Assembly: GCA_022414725.1 (NCBI GenBank)
Contig: CM039467.1
Span: 17,368,011-17,432,010, forward strand
Direction of reading: 5' to 3'
Length of the DNA stretch: 64,000 nucleotides
Origin: Microglena sp. YARC
Taxonomy: Eukaryota; Chlorophyta; Chlorophyceae; Chlamydomonadales; Chlamydomonadaceae
Shown: positions 24,701 to 37,458 of the stretch, in pieces
Numbering within the stretch: the first letter of the stretch is position 1
Layout: the number at the start of each line of letters is the position of its first letter
Made by a program: the position numbers and the translations under genes
Notes under the pieces: generated by a model
The model's database searches: none
Told to the model about the DNA's origin: nothing
The model's input: only the letters and a program-made list of their open reading frames with translations

Positions 24701-25825
24701 ATTATACTTTAGCACCATCATACCTGGCCTGGGACGGCATCGTCATCCCATGACCAGTAAAAGCGGTCAACAATCGGTTTGTGAAAGGGCCCAGGACATT
24801 GTCAGTAGTATCAAGCCCTTTACCGATGATATGGCGGCGAGGGGTGCGAGAAAAATTACTGAGATCCATCATAGGGAAAGACAGGCCCAGGGATACAGTT
24901 ATAGCTAAACTGTTCATAGAAGAGCACATCTACGACTCTCTACCACCTGGCGCAACTTCGGAACCCAAACAAAATAACCTTACTCACCAGAGACTACCCA
25001 ACCAGTCTACCAGAAAACGCCCTTTTTCGTCAAGCTTATTGCGCTTCTTCCCATTCACTAAGGTAACATAGCATGGGCACGGTGAACCGACCCAACACCG
25101 CGCCCCCAACCCAACGACTACATCAGGCCTCGTTAGAACCCAAAGAAACAAACTCATAAGAGTCTTGTCACCCTGATTAGGCAGCCGGTTGCGTAGGTAA
25201 ACACGCTGGCGGAGAAGGCATAGGGCCAGAAGGACTTAGTCCAGCTTAGACTCCAAGTTGATGCTCCTAGCTACTTTTTTTCTGAAGACCCCTGTACCGT
25301 TCCACAGTCGCAATTCATGTGGCTAGCTGAGCAGTGTAAGCCATGGACAATTCATGCACCAGCACTCAACCGAACGATTCTAACCAATCCTCGAACCACT
25401 TCACTGAGGATAAAACTTCGCTTAGCCCTAGCGTCAGACTCTCCTAAGACACTTGAAAAGCGATCGCAGGCTAGAGAGTGGTCACTCTTTGACATACCAT
25501 CTTAAGAGGATGGTAGTTTGAACTGGCTAAGGGAGCTTCATGCGCTGTTCTCAGTAGCACAAGACCTCAGCCATAGGAGTATCACCTTGTAACATTGGTG
25601 GAATGTTTGACGCAACGGTAGTAGCTTGGTCCTCAGATGAGCACACAGACACAAAAACTCCCCACGCAAGCCCCTAATATTAAATGGCCCCCATGATTGT
25701 CCAAAGTGAAGGCGTTTGTAATGGCACGGATCCTGAGGGTTTTGACTCTTTGTATTAGGAAAAAGGGATACGTTTTCCTTTGCCTTCTGTACAAGGCATC
25801 ACATGGGATCTTTAGGACAGTCTCT
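21726..25825 (-). mobile_element. Second, partial copia copy in error-rich sequence
   Basis: This is collinear with 11179 to about 15000: an LTR at 21726-22063, then the 3' untranslated region, RNase H, RT and part of integrase. It is about 6-7 percent longer than the matching stretch, because single-base or very short insertions occur every 10-30 bases. All open frames are broken. The pattern looks like raw long-read sequence rather than evolutionary decay. It ends abruptly near 25825 without a second LTR. Confidence 0.85.
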
Positions 25826-28319
25826 TTGATGCTGGTAGTGGAGGCTCCGGTCCTCCCGTTGGTATTCAGTGATGGACTGTGTTGCTTTCATTTGTCTATC
25901 AGTAAAGTAGTTATGTGCTGAGGCCACTTTCCATATCTCCCCCTGCAATTATTTATGGTGAGGAGGGTTCTGGGATATTGAACTCGTCAAATGTCGGACG
26001 TATGTGTTCATACGCGCTGATCGTGGCTTTGTTTTGCTTGCAGGAGGTCATTGTGTATGGACCACCTAGAGCTTGTTGCAGTTCGCATGGTTGTTAACAG
26101 GTTTGATGAGTAGAGGAAATGGCACAGGCTACTGCCTAGTAGGATTTTCATTTGGTTTAATTAAGCGTCTTGCAGCTCACAGAAGTCTTTTTCGACAGTC
26201 CTGATGAACTTTCCAGCTACGGCGGGAACCAAATGTTGTCCTGCATTGGTAGCATTGCTTAATTGGTTTCTCGCTGCATGTTGATGAAGTGGTAGTCAGA
26301 GAGTTCTTGTGTTATCATGAATTGTAGATGTTACTGACCTTGTATTCGTTTGGTAGCGTTAACTTTTCTATTCGGTGAGGCAATAGAATGTTCTTGGGCG
26401 CCGTCGAATTAGTTCGACATATGTACATAGAGTGTTTCCCAGGATCGAGAAAAGATGCCTTTGCATTATCTTGGGAGATTTCGCCGTTGATTAATGTTAG
26501 TGAGAACTAGAGTGCAGTTTGTGTTTGCCTTGAAACAGGATATGAAAGTGAGTATGAATTAAATTTTAATTCTTTTCGTCTTGGGAAGCGTTTCTTCTTG
26601 TGAGTTTCTGGAAGAGCAAGTTTTCTTTGTTACGTGATTCTCTCTGACCTCCCAATAGTAGCACAGTTCGTGTCTGCATTGGCGAAGAAAACTTTAGTTG
26701 AAGTCCAGAAGGACCAACTTTTGCTAGGTATTTGAGGGGAGAAGTTGTGTTGTACGAATTCTGGGTTGCTGTTGCCCAGGGTGTACTAAATCGTTCTTTG
26801 TAGTTAATAAATTATTACTTTGTAGCCAGCATTTTTGTTTTTGAAATCTGGGCACGTTCTCATCTCCCAGGTGGACTAAACGTAATAGTTTCTCGTGGGT
26901 TTCTTTTCTCGATTTAAAAACGAGGGGAAGTTCCTATTGGGATCTTCTTGATTCCTGATAGGGTGGAAAAGTTCTTAGGAAGGATCAGGAGAAAAGGTTA
27001 GATCATGAGGAGTTATCCTGAATCTTGGTTTAAGTTAACTTCTGTGAGTTTCTGCAGGCCAATGGCAGTTATGTGTCCCATCACTGTGCGGAAGAGTCTT
27101 AGACGGTCTAGTGGGTTGTGGGGTTACTAGTCAGGGGAGATCATGCGTCAAAACGTCTCCCTAGTAGGGTGCCTGTGTTGGTTTAATTTTCTTCTGAGTT
27201 GAAAAAAGGGTGTGAAAAGTGGAAGGAGGGGTGATTTTTGGTAGAGTGTAGATGTGCCCTTGAGTTTTCTCGTCAATCTTGTGAGTGGAAGAAGACTAGG
27301 GCCGTTGGTCAGAGTTTATGTCCGCACCACTTACCATAATTTGCTTTTATGGTTGTAGCATTCCATATCCACAGTTGTAGTGGAGGATAAACGCTTGTGG
27401 CAGCTGGGAGTAATGGCGCGAGATAAAATTTGCTGTTTAGTGGGCTGGCAGGCAATAACTCCTGCAGAATAGTTCCCAGAATTGTCTTGCAGTTGTTTGT
27501 GTAGTAGGGGAAGATGGGATGGAGTAAATGTTTGTGAGTTCCTGTGGCCAGTGAGAGAGCCTAAGTGAGATTTCTTGTATAGCCAAGTATAAAGTTGACT
27601 GAGGGATTGTGTATGTTACCGGTTAGTTTGTTGAAATTAGCAAACGTTCTAGATCCCACTCATGTTGAAGTGTAGTTCAGTGACGTGTGTGTTGAGGTTA
27701 ATGGAGAAACCATCTTTGTAAGTCCAGGGCCTTGTACCCGAGGTAGGCGTTAATAGACATTGAACTTTGAACAGTGGACAGTCTATTGGGGTTCGCCAAT
27801 AGATAGAGCTGTTTAAGAGTGGTAACGAAGTCCTGGAAGTAGGTCTACTGCGCCTAGGAGCTGTATCCCAGGTAGGATGAGTCAAGGTTCTAATGTCCAA
27901 ATGAGTTACAGGATTTCCTATTAGGTTCAGGGCATCGCTAGAATTCTGCTTTGCAGAGAGTTTCCAGAAGAGAAGCTGTTCACGATTGACTTATCAATAG
28001 TGGGTGTACTCTTGTACTATGTCAAATAAGCTTGGTACAGACCGGCTATGATGCGCAACAGAGTAGGCCATAAAGGAAGGGGACAATGCAGGAGAGTGGG
28101 GGCTTATGAAGTCTATGACTTAAGAGCAATGGGGATTGCATAATTAGGTGGGGCACATAAAATCCCTATGGCTTCTTCCAGACAGTCTTCTTGGTGCACT
28201 CCTTCCACTGGTTGGTGGGGGAGCTGACTGTCTCCTGGGCTGGGCTGGGTCCAGCTGCTGGGGGCAGGGTCCTCCGGGCTGGCCGGTGACAAATGAAAAT
28301 TTAAAAAGTATAGTTTATT
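25826..28319. other. Unassigned, probably error-rich sequence
   Basis: No family is recognisable in any frame, and the longest open frame is short. It may be the upstream part of the LINE, but I could not support this. Its texture (many doubled bases, no long frames) resembles the neighbouring noisy copia copy. Confidence 0.35.
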
Positions 28320-28870
28320 TAGCTGTTGGCTAAGAAGATGTAATCCTCAAAGAGGCTCTTAGAATCCAGTGTGGTGGTTTTGGGCCTGGGCTAAAAGAGA
28401 TGTATCCTGCAAAAGAGGCTCTTAGAATCCATTTTTGGTGTGGGGTGGTTATTGGCTGCTAAAGAGATGTATCCTAAGAGGCTCTTACGAATCCAGGTGT
28501 GGGTGGTTTGGCTGGCTAAAGAGATTGTATCCTCAAAGAGGCTATTAGAATCCAGTGGTGGGTGGGGTTTGCTGGCTAAAGAGACATGTATCCTCAAAGA
28601 GGCTCTTAAATCGCAGTGTGGGTGGGGGTTTTGCTGCTAAGAGATGTATCCTGCAAAGAGGCTCTTAGAATCCAGCATGGGGTGGTTTTGGCTGGCTAAG
28701 AGATGTATGCCCGAAAGAGGCTCTCGGAATCGCAGCATGGGTGGCCTCTCTGCTGGCTAAAGAGATGTATCCTCAAAGAGGCTCTTAAGAATCCAGCATG
28801 GGTGGTTTTGGCTGGCTAAAGAGATGTATCCTCAAAGGGGCTCTTAGAAATCCAGTGGGTGGTTTATGCT
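28320..28870. repeat. Tandem repeat of about 58-60 bp, roughly nine copies
   Basis: The unit contains GCTAAAGAGATGTATCCTCA, AAGAGGCTCTTAGAATCCAG and GGTGGTTTTGGCTG. Copies differ mainly by one-base insertions and deletions, which fits sequence error. Open frames on both strands are translations of the unit. Confidence 0.8.
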
Positions 28871-30510
28871 GGCTTAAGGATGGCAATGTGTGGAATGGGG
28901 GGAACTTTGCAGAGTCGTTCAATGGGCCTAGATTCGGGTATGATCGGTGCGTTGTGGGTGGTGCAGGGGGCACGAGTGGGTGAGGCAGCGAGAAGCTGAT
29001 TGACATGGAGATTCGGTGTTGGAAAAGCGGGGGTAATCTGATTTCAAGTGAGCGGGAAGGTAATTACCTTTGTCTGCGTTGTCCGCAACTTGTGGCATGC
29101 ATCAAGCCGATCCGTAGTTTTTTTCATGGCGGAGAGGTTTTCGTGTCTGAGGGATAGGTTGAGAAACTGAGAGAGGTAAGAAGGGGCTGTGATTTAAGTT
29201 TGTGGCCAGCGGAAGAGAGAAAGGCAAGCACGTAAAGTAGGCGGGAAAAATGTGTAGATCTACAGTGGGTCTGGTCATATGACGGGCATCTCGCGAGGAC
29301 GCGTTTTTTCAAAACAGGGCACCGTACGGTCGAAGGGAACGCGCGCAGTTCCAGACTTGGCGGGTTCTGCGGCAGGGTGGGCAGGTCGGCAGATAGATAA
29401 GAGCTAGTAGGCTGGTCGCTGAGTACCTGCAGGGGGGGAAGGGTTCGTTAAGTAGGTTTCTCGATTGGCATGGAGGCTTCGGCTCTGGGCAGGCGACGGC
29501 AATCAAGATGGCGCCGAGACTGTGGCGCTTCTCGCATCCCCCCTGTTGAGAAGTCCAGGGAGGGCGCATTCTGTCGCGGCATAAATGCAATGCTTCGACT
29601 GCGCCAGAGGTGGCAGCTTGCTACATAAGTAACGCGTCTACCACGCTAACGCGGCACAGAGTTGCTGCGAGTCCGGCGTCAGATGTTGTAGACGGGCGAC
29701 TAAGATACGCAGCATTGCCTCTGCGAAAGCATGAGCTCCTGTTTGGTTGCAGTTCCGGGGGGGTTGACCGATACTGTATGGGAACAGAGTAGCAGGTGGT
29801 ATCATTCGATAGCGCAGACGCCAGGAGAATGCGAATATGAAACGCGAATGCTAAGAAGGAAAATGAGAGTCGAGAAAAGTTACATCGGGAAGTTCGAATG
29901 TTTGGGATCGATGGTGGGGCGATACCATACAGCCGATCAGGTAAAGTTATCAGTCAGTCTGTTAGGTTGTTTTCTGTTAAGGTGTTTCAAATTCGGACGG
30001 TGCTCAGAGTCCCCCCTAACCTGGCAGCTTCCATAAGGGCGATAACGCGATGGTCATTGGGCTGTCGGCACATTTTAATATTCGCCAAGGGGTCAATCAG
30101 GTCAATCCCCACACATCACACATAACCAACGCACACTCTCCGCCCATCACCAACATTCTTACAACTTACCTCACCTCACCCATACCTGCCTCCACAACAC
30201 ACCGCATCACGCGCCCCGCCCACACAACCACCTGGTCCTGGGCGTGTAAATTCGCCAATATAGAACGGGCGGTCTGGGCGTGAAAAATCGCCCAGACCAA
30301 TAGTTCCGACTGGAGTAATTGCTCTTTTCGCATGGCTTGCCGAGGTTTACCTAAGTGGTTAGGGGGCGGGCGTTAGATGGCAGGAACACGCAGGCTGAAG
30401 TACAAATGTGGTGTGTTCTACATCCCTTGTGATCTAGGCAGTACCTGCTGTATCGACCGCTACTTGCGAGAGTAGGAGGGGGTGGTGAGGTTCGATTCCT
30501 CAGTTATTTG
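28871..30510. other. No gene recognised up to the gap
   Basis: Mixed-composition DNA with short open frames only. A lone tRNA-like T arm sits at 30488-30504 at the edge of the gap (see rejected items). Confidence 0.4.
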
Positions 30511-31510
30511 NNNNNNNNNNNNNNNNNNNNNNNNNNNNNNNNNNNNNNNNNNNNNNNNNNNNNNNNNNNNNNNNNNNNNNNNNNNNNNNNNNNNNNNNNN
30601 NNNNNNNNNNNNNNNNNNNNNNNNNNNNNNNNNNNNNNNNNNNNNNNNNNNNNNNNNNNNNNNNNNNNNNNNNNNNNNNNNNNNNNNNNNNNNNNNNNNN
30701 NNNNNNNNNNNNNNNNNNNNNNNNNNNNNNNNNNNNNNNNNNNNNNNNNNNNNNNNNNNNNNNNNNNNNNNNNNNNNNNNNNNNNNNNNNNNNNNNNNNN
30801 NNNNNNNNNNNNNNNNNNNNNNNNNNNNNNNNNNNNNNNNNNNNNNNNNNNNNNNNNNNNNNNNNNNNNNNNNNNNNNNNNNNNNNNNNNNNNNNNNNNN
30901 NNNNNNNNNNNNNNNNNNNNNNNNNNNNNNNNNNNNNNNNNNNNNNNNNNNNNNNNNNNNNNNNNNNNNNNNNNNNNNNNNNNNNNNNNNNNNNNNNNNN
31001 NNNNNNNNNNNNNNNNNNNNNNNNNNNNNNNNNNNNNNNNNNNNNNNNNNNNNNNNNNNNNNNNNNNNNNNNNNNNNNNNNNNNNNNNNNNNNNNNNNNN
31101 NNNNNNNNNNNNNNNNNNNNNNNNNNNNNNNNNNNNNNNNNNNNNNNNNNNNNNNNNNNNNNNNNNNNNNNNNNNNNNNNNNNNNNNNNNNNNNNNNNNN
31201 NNNNNNNNNNNNNNNNNNNNNNNNNNNNNNNNNNNNNNNNNNNNNNNNNNNNNNNNNNNNNNNNNNNNNNNNNNNNNNNNNNNNNNNNNNNNNNNNNNNN
31301 NNNNNNNNNNNNNNNNNNNNNNNNNNNNNNNNNNNNNNNNNNNNNNNNNNNNNNNNNNNNNNNNNNNNNNNNNNNNNNNNNNNNNNNNNNNNNNNNNNNN
31401 NNNNNNNNNNNNNNNNNNNNNNNNNNNNNNNNNNNNNNNNNNNNNNNNNNNNNNNNNNNNNNNNNNNNNNNNNNNNNNNNNNNNNNNNNNNNNNNNNNNN
31501 NNNNNNNNNN
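30511..31510. other. Assembly gap (1000 N)
   Basis: Exactly 1000 N, a round number that suggests a scaffolding placeholder, not a measured gap length. Content changes from host-like repeats to virus-like genes across it. Confidence 0.98.
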
Positions 31511-31816
31511 GAGAGGATAAACGCACGCACGGGTGGCGGATGTCACGACGCACTGCCTCTACACAGCCTTACAACGCGAATTCTCTCTCTGTCCAACTGC
31601 GACCTCATTCCAATGCGCCGAACAAAACCAAGAAATTCGCTGCCCCCAAAACGTGGTGGCAAATGCATTTGTTCAGGCCAAAAAAATGGGGGAGACGTTG
31701 ATTCATTTTTTGTTCGTCACCAGTGTACGAAGACAGTATCGCCAAACGAAGAAAAAGTCCATGATCGACACTTTGCAATTAGTGTGTTGGCAGGAGGTAT
31801 TTTGTGCAATGGGTCT
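31511..31816 (+). pseudogene. Unknown protein fragment, duplicated at 37430-37690
   Basis: The segment matches 37430-37690 with many indels: both share the ATGCGCCGAAC start, a GTGGTGG stretch, GCAATGCATTTGTTCAGGCC-like sequence and ATCGACACTTTGCAAT. Here one frame reads on from MRRTKP through KRGGKCICSGQKN. No family recognised. It is cut by transposon sequence at about 31817. Confidence 0.45.
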
Positions 31817-34538
31817 GCAAAGACGCACAGTGTCTGATATGATTTCCTTAGCATTCAGCACCTCACAACTGATTAATCATTATGTTGTTTGTTGACCACG
31901 GTATGGAACACGTATGCTGAGTTTGTATAAAGTTCGGTGTGATGTATAAATTATGTAAGATGGCAACGTAAACGCTCACGAGCATCCGAAATTGAGGAGC
32001 TACTAACATTGGCCGAAGTAGCATACTCCATCAGAAGGCACAAGAAGGACGATATTGTCCTTTATGCAAAGACAATGGTCTCATCGCCAGACCCCTCCAG
32101 AATACAAGACGGTGGAAAAGATGTTGTGTAGTGAAATGCGCCCTGAAACGAGGCAATGAGTCTTGACGATGAAGAATTCGGTAAGTTTAGTGGAGCATGT
32201 GGATCAGCTCGTCATGGTGAGCCGATGTTGTCGGCCGTTTCCATGTCTTGGTGCTGACTTTCTCTATGTCACGTGCAGGCTCATGGAGGGCGACCTGCCG
32301 ATTCTAATATGTATCGATATGAAGACCTAACGGAAGGATTGGCTAAGGATCGGCAGTTGACGGGTGTTCTTCCCAGATGAAGGAGAGTAAAATAGTCATA
32401 CGAATCCGTGAGAAAGACGTAAATCGGAAAAGGTGCTTGGTACGATGACACCTGAACTACATTCAACTCCCTACCTAATCTATTTCGGACAGGTTTGCAA
32501 CTTGGCCGGTCACCACATGCGCCCACTGTCGTGTCGAACAGACGTGCATGGGTTCCTTTGTACCCCACGTTTCCTCGTCTGACACGCTTCATAAGGCTAC
32601 TTGAATGCAACTGAAGAAGCTCCGAAGACCATTCCTGTGTACGACGTTGATTGAGGGTTATCCAACAAGAAATACAGGAGCATGAATCTTGGCCAGCAGT
32701 CTGTTCAGGAGTATGTCCGTCGAAGTTCGAGTCAGGCTGTAAGTTCCAGATGGAAGTCGCTTTATGATGACTATGGCAAAGACATGGACTTCCGACCATG
32801 GTCCGTTTTCAATTATTGGATGCATGACACGGTTGGAGGCTAATCTGGTGCACGTCATATCCGGTTGATGCCCATCTTTAATGTCCAACCGGGGCATGTC
32901 CGCCTTCGACATGAGAGACCCTCGTTGAACCTATCAGGCACGTGTTCCCCAAGACCCAAACATCGTCGAGCTTTTCAAAGTGGAAAGAATGTAAAGGATC
33001 CCGACGCTGTTCATTGGCCTGTCTGAAGCCTGTCAGTTAAGAAGAAAAAAATCATGTGGTCTTTTCTGGTGAAATGCGGAGGCATACAAGTGGCCCACAG
33101 AAGTAGATGCTGACGTTAATGATATCAAGGATACTGACGAGTACATACATGCAAAGGAGGTATACAACGCTCTGTGAACGCTCTCGAAAAAAAGTCGCAG
33201 GTTCTTCTTCAAGAAACCACCTGTCAAGAGGGGTGGGTGTTCGATTTGTAGCATCTGTACTGACGGAGTCTCATTGAAGCATAGCAGTACAGCAGGACAA
33301 GTAGAGTTCGTGTATCCGATCTGAAGAGACAAGTAAGAGGTCTCCGTAGACGATGAAGGTATGAGCGTCTCAGACAGTAATGACCGATAAATCCTGCAAA
33401 AACGACATTGCCCGATATGGGTATCGTCGTTCTGGGTGTGGAAGTCCTGGTAGGAAGTCAAACATCGCTACAGTCAAGTATCTGGCAGACGAGCAAATAG
33501 CAAGACATGAAGCTGCACGCGGAGGCTTTTTATCACAAGTCTGGTAATCAAGAAACCAGAAAAAAACAGGCAAAGATAAAAGTTTCTCAAACATGATTCC
33601 TAGGATGGGAGTTCTCTTCGTCGAAAATGGAGCAGCGTGAGTACATCCAGGGACAGATGATAATCTCGCTTACTTGAAAAATTACGCTACGTTTTTCCGA
33701 CGAGTGGGTGGAGATGGCACTCTTGCACAGATGATCCAGAGACAATTCAGAGGTACATTGGTAAGCGCAAGGCTATGGACTCATTTTGGGCAGGGATCAG
33801 CGCAACAATGTAAGTTTGGATCATCCTGAACCTGAGGTTTCGCGCGTGAGCATATGGTTCTGCGAATCACGAAACCTCTGAAGGCTACCCGGACGCAGGA
33901 GAGGTAGCTTGTGCCTACGGGATCTATGTTTCGCTTCCTGCAAGCGCTCTTCTTCAATAGAGGGAGGTTCATGTGACAGATGAGTTCAGCGACTCTCCAT
34001 GTTCTTGGGAAACGGTGCGCAAGAAGGAATGTGTTTACAAAATTCCAAGTGTACCAAATAACCACGGAAGGGCAAGATTCGTCTAGGTTACGAGTTGTGT
34101 GGGTCACCGAACGCCCCAAATTGAAGGAGACTCCCCAATGTCTCTTATCTGCGACCAGTTGGCGGTGAGGGTCGTACTGCACACGTAAACAAATCCAAGA
34201 AAAACACTAGGAGGGGGTGGCTTAGACCCCATTCTTCTTGTCGACACACTCGAATCAAGGGTACCTGAGGTACGAGGACTGCGATTCTCTCCAGAAACCA
34301 GACTTCATCGGACCGGGACCGCTCCTCTGCTCTCACAATCGCAAGCTTGTCAACTATGCATGGAACTGTTGGGTCAAAGGGAGACGTCTTTCCATTTAAC
34401 TGCAGGGCTGCGTGGATTGTTGATCGTGGCTCAAAAAAACATGATGTTTCCACTTGCCCCGTTGGGTTTGCTACATCCATAATGTCCGTCACACTCCAGA
34501 CAGCGGTTTTCATTTTTAGTATTCCGTCGAGTTTGTAG
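31817..34538 (+). mobile_element. Degraded second copy of the Fanzor-bearing mariner element
   Basis: Collinear with about 52410-55050 of the better copy: the transposase C-terminus (GTGTCTGATATGATTTCC), the nuclease gene, and the right inverted end (ATTTTTAGTATTCCGTCGAG at about 34515). It is 5'-truncated, starting within the transposase. Substitutions and one-base indels are so dense that no long frame survives. It still shows DRDRSSALTIA near 34308-34340, matching the RuvC-III segment of the other copy. Whether this is decay or poor sequence cannot be decided here. Confidence 0.8.
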
Positions 34539-34599
34539 GAATATGCAAATATTAAGTGGGGGATAAAGACTTGCGGGCAATGCGTCACAAGGGAGGTGC

Positions 34600-36470
34600 A
34601 TGGGCTCGTAGTTAATAATAAATAATGAGTTGGGATTTATAAAAGGCTATAGACCATTTTATAATAAAATTATAAATAACCTATCAAACGCATCCTGTGC
34701 GCCTTGCATGGCATTTGGTACACACAATGTTTTCTAGAAACATGCATTCGCACTATAGATTTAAGTGGTCATCGAATCGAGTCGTTAATCCTACGCTTCT
34801 CCATGTACATTTCTTTGATTCGTATGCTCCTATTAATCTTCCAAACCCCAAGATTTGTATTAGTCGTGTAAAACTCTGTAGCATAAAGATTCTGGATGGC
34901 CCGCTTACCGACTGATCCAACCACCACACTACGAGTTTGGAGAGACTTATGGTCCGAAAGGGGGGCGCACGCGACTTCTATGCTAGTATGCTTGGTGTCC
35001 AATCCTCTTGTCCAAGGGTTAAGGGCGTACAATTGCAGGGCGAACCAAAATGAAAACATAGATTCTCTATGTGGTGCCAAGGCCGGTCACGCCGATGTCT
35101 GCAAGCTGCTGATGGATCCAGAGGTGGCTGGACTGTGATTCAAGGGCCCCTGGCGAACTCTGCTGCAACAGCTTGGCATTTGCGTGAGGCTTGTGCGCGA
35201 TTGTAAGTCACGCAGATGTCTGCAAGCTTCTCATGGATCCAGCCGGTGGCTGACTGAGTTCAGGGCCCGGGCGAACGTGCTAGCGACATGCCAGTCGTCC
35301 TTGTGGCGGCTGTCCAAGGCAGTCACACAGATGCTCTGCAAGCTGCTGATGATTCAGAGGTTGGCTGACATTGGAGATTCAAGGGCCAGGGCGAACGCAG
35401 CGCACAGCTTGGCATTGTGGGGGCCGCTGCTGAGAGAAGGTACACGCAGTGGTCTGCAAGCTGCTCATGTATGAATTCCATGCGGTGGCTGGACCTTGAG
35501 TTCAGCGGCCCGGCGCGACTCTAACCTGCCAGCAGTGGCCTTGTGGCGCGGCTGTCCAAGGCAGGTCACCAGATGTCTGCAGAGCTGCTCATGGTCCAGA
35601 TGGTGGCTGGACTTGAGTACAGGGTCCAGGGCGACTTAGTGGACAGCATGGCCCTTGGGTGGGCGGCTGCCATGGCTGGTCCGCGGGGCGCGGAGAGAAT
35701 GTTGCAAGCTTGCTTTCGATGGATGCCAGAGGTGGCTCGGAAATTGAGTTTCAGCCGGTCCTATGGCGCTAATCTCTAGCGATAGCATGGCATTGTGGGC
35801 CGCTGCTAAGGACGGTCCGCAGATGTCTGCAATCTGCTGATGGAATCCAGTGGTGGCTTGGAATTGAGTTCAGGCTAGGGGAACTCTAGCGACAGCAGGG
35901 CCTTCGCGTGAGGCTGCAAAGGCAGGTCACGCCAGATGTCTGCAAGGCTGCTATTGGATCCAGAGGTTTGCTCGAATTGAGTTCAGGGCTGGGCCGAACT
36001 CTAGCGGCATCAGCAGGGAGCTTGCGTGAGGCTTGCATAGGCAGGTCACGCAGATGTCTGCAAGCTGCTCATGGATCGCCAGAGGTTTTGCTGGAATTGA
36101 GTTCAGGGCCCGGGCGAACACTCTGTCAACAGCTGGGCATTGCGGCTGGCTGCTAAGGTTAGGTCAGCAGATCTCTGCAAGCTGCTGATGGATCGAGGGT
36201 GGCTGGAATTGAGTTCAGGGCCAGGGCGCTACACTTTCGACAGCAGGGCATTGTGGGCGGTCTGCCCAGCGCAGGTCACGCAGAATGTCTGCAAAGCTGC
36301 TGATGGATCCGAAGGTGCGTGGAATTTGAGTTCAGGGCCCGGGCGAACTCTAGCGATAGCAGGGCCTTTGCGTGAGGCTGCGAAGGCTGGTCACGCAGAA
36401 TGTCTGCAAGCTGCTGATGGATTCAGCATGCGGCTGGCACCGAGTACAGCTGAGTTGAGACAGCTCAACG
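34600..36470 (+). pseudogene. Degraded F-box/ankyrin-repeat gene (plus-strand copy)
   Basis: This is an inverted, error-rich relative of the minus-strand gene at 38618-39970. The CCAATCCTCTTGTCC segment near 35000 matches 39604-39625 in reverse. From 35080 a unit of about 105-110 bp is repeated around ten times, encoding AGHADVCKLLMDPEVAGIEF-like ankyrin repeats in shifting frames. Ankyrin arrays bind proteins; with an F-box they usually recruit targets to SCF ubiquitin ligases. As read it is not translatable. Confidence 0.65.
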
Positions 36471-37430
36471 TCTGTGTCTTTTTGATCAGACTCAAAAACG
36501 CCTATTGTTATCCACCACATGCAAATTTGACAGCGCGACAATTATCGAAAATAAATTGCAAACGATAAAAACTTCCAACCAAGTGGCCATGCCGCTCTGG
36601 TGCAGGGAGGGATTTGGAAGGCAGGCATGGGGTTGATCCATTGCGTCATGGAGTTTGTAGCATGAATAATTGGATTAGTGAATAGGGAATGGGATAATCT
36701 ACTTATTCTTGCTCCTGGTATCACCGGATTATTAATCGGTAAATGAGATACTTGTTCAAGTGCAGTTTTATTAGTTTACTGCAAATTCTAAGAAAGTGCA
36801 GCTCAGTTGAATGTAATTCGAATAGGTTAGCAAATCGGAGGGCTGTTTCGAGTGCTATGTGGACGCGTTTGACTCATGTTATTAATTGCATGGCAAGAAA
36901 TCATTTTTCTTTGAACACACAGCACATCTCCCTGGTTCTCTAGTTGTTTGCATGTAAGGTAAATCAACTTGTATTTCGTTGAAGTCTTCACATATCTGCC
37001 CTGTTCAGATCGACATGTATGTAGCAGTCTTGACGAGAAACAACTCTATCTATATCAGCACACGGGGTGAGTGGATGCCTGAATAACCAAGCGACAATCG
37101 TTCATATTAATTTTCTTTTTAGTAATTATCACGCCTTATGCTTTTTGACTCTGATTGCTTAACCCATTAAGCAAAATAGTAGTGATTTGTAAGATTAAAT
37201 TTACAAATTTCCGGGTGTTCCTTTCCATACAGTATGTTCTCGAAATAATTTTGGGACACTCAGTATAATTTGAATGATATCCCCTGAAACCAGGTTACAG
37301 GTCCGTGGTTCAACTACAAATAGTTTTTGAGGAGTCTCAGGAAGGTTTGTAATTATACAACGTATATCGCATCTCTCGTATTCTGTCACGACACATGACG
37401 CATCATCCATCCTCACACAGCCTTACACAC
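36471..37430. other. AT-rich interval without a recognisable gene
   Basis: Short open frames only, none with a recognisable family. Confidence 0.4.
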
Positions 37431-37458
37431 GCGAATCTCTCTCTCTGTCCAACTCATT

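Noticed and set aside
30488..30504. tRNA-like T arm (TGAGGTTCGATTCCTCA)
   Set aside because: The arm is perfect, but no matching acceptor, D or anticodon arm lies upstream, and the N gap follows at once.
30460..31837. Very long open frames on both strands across the gap
   Set aside because: They are translations of N and carry no information.
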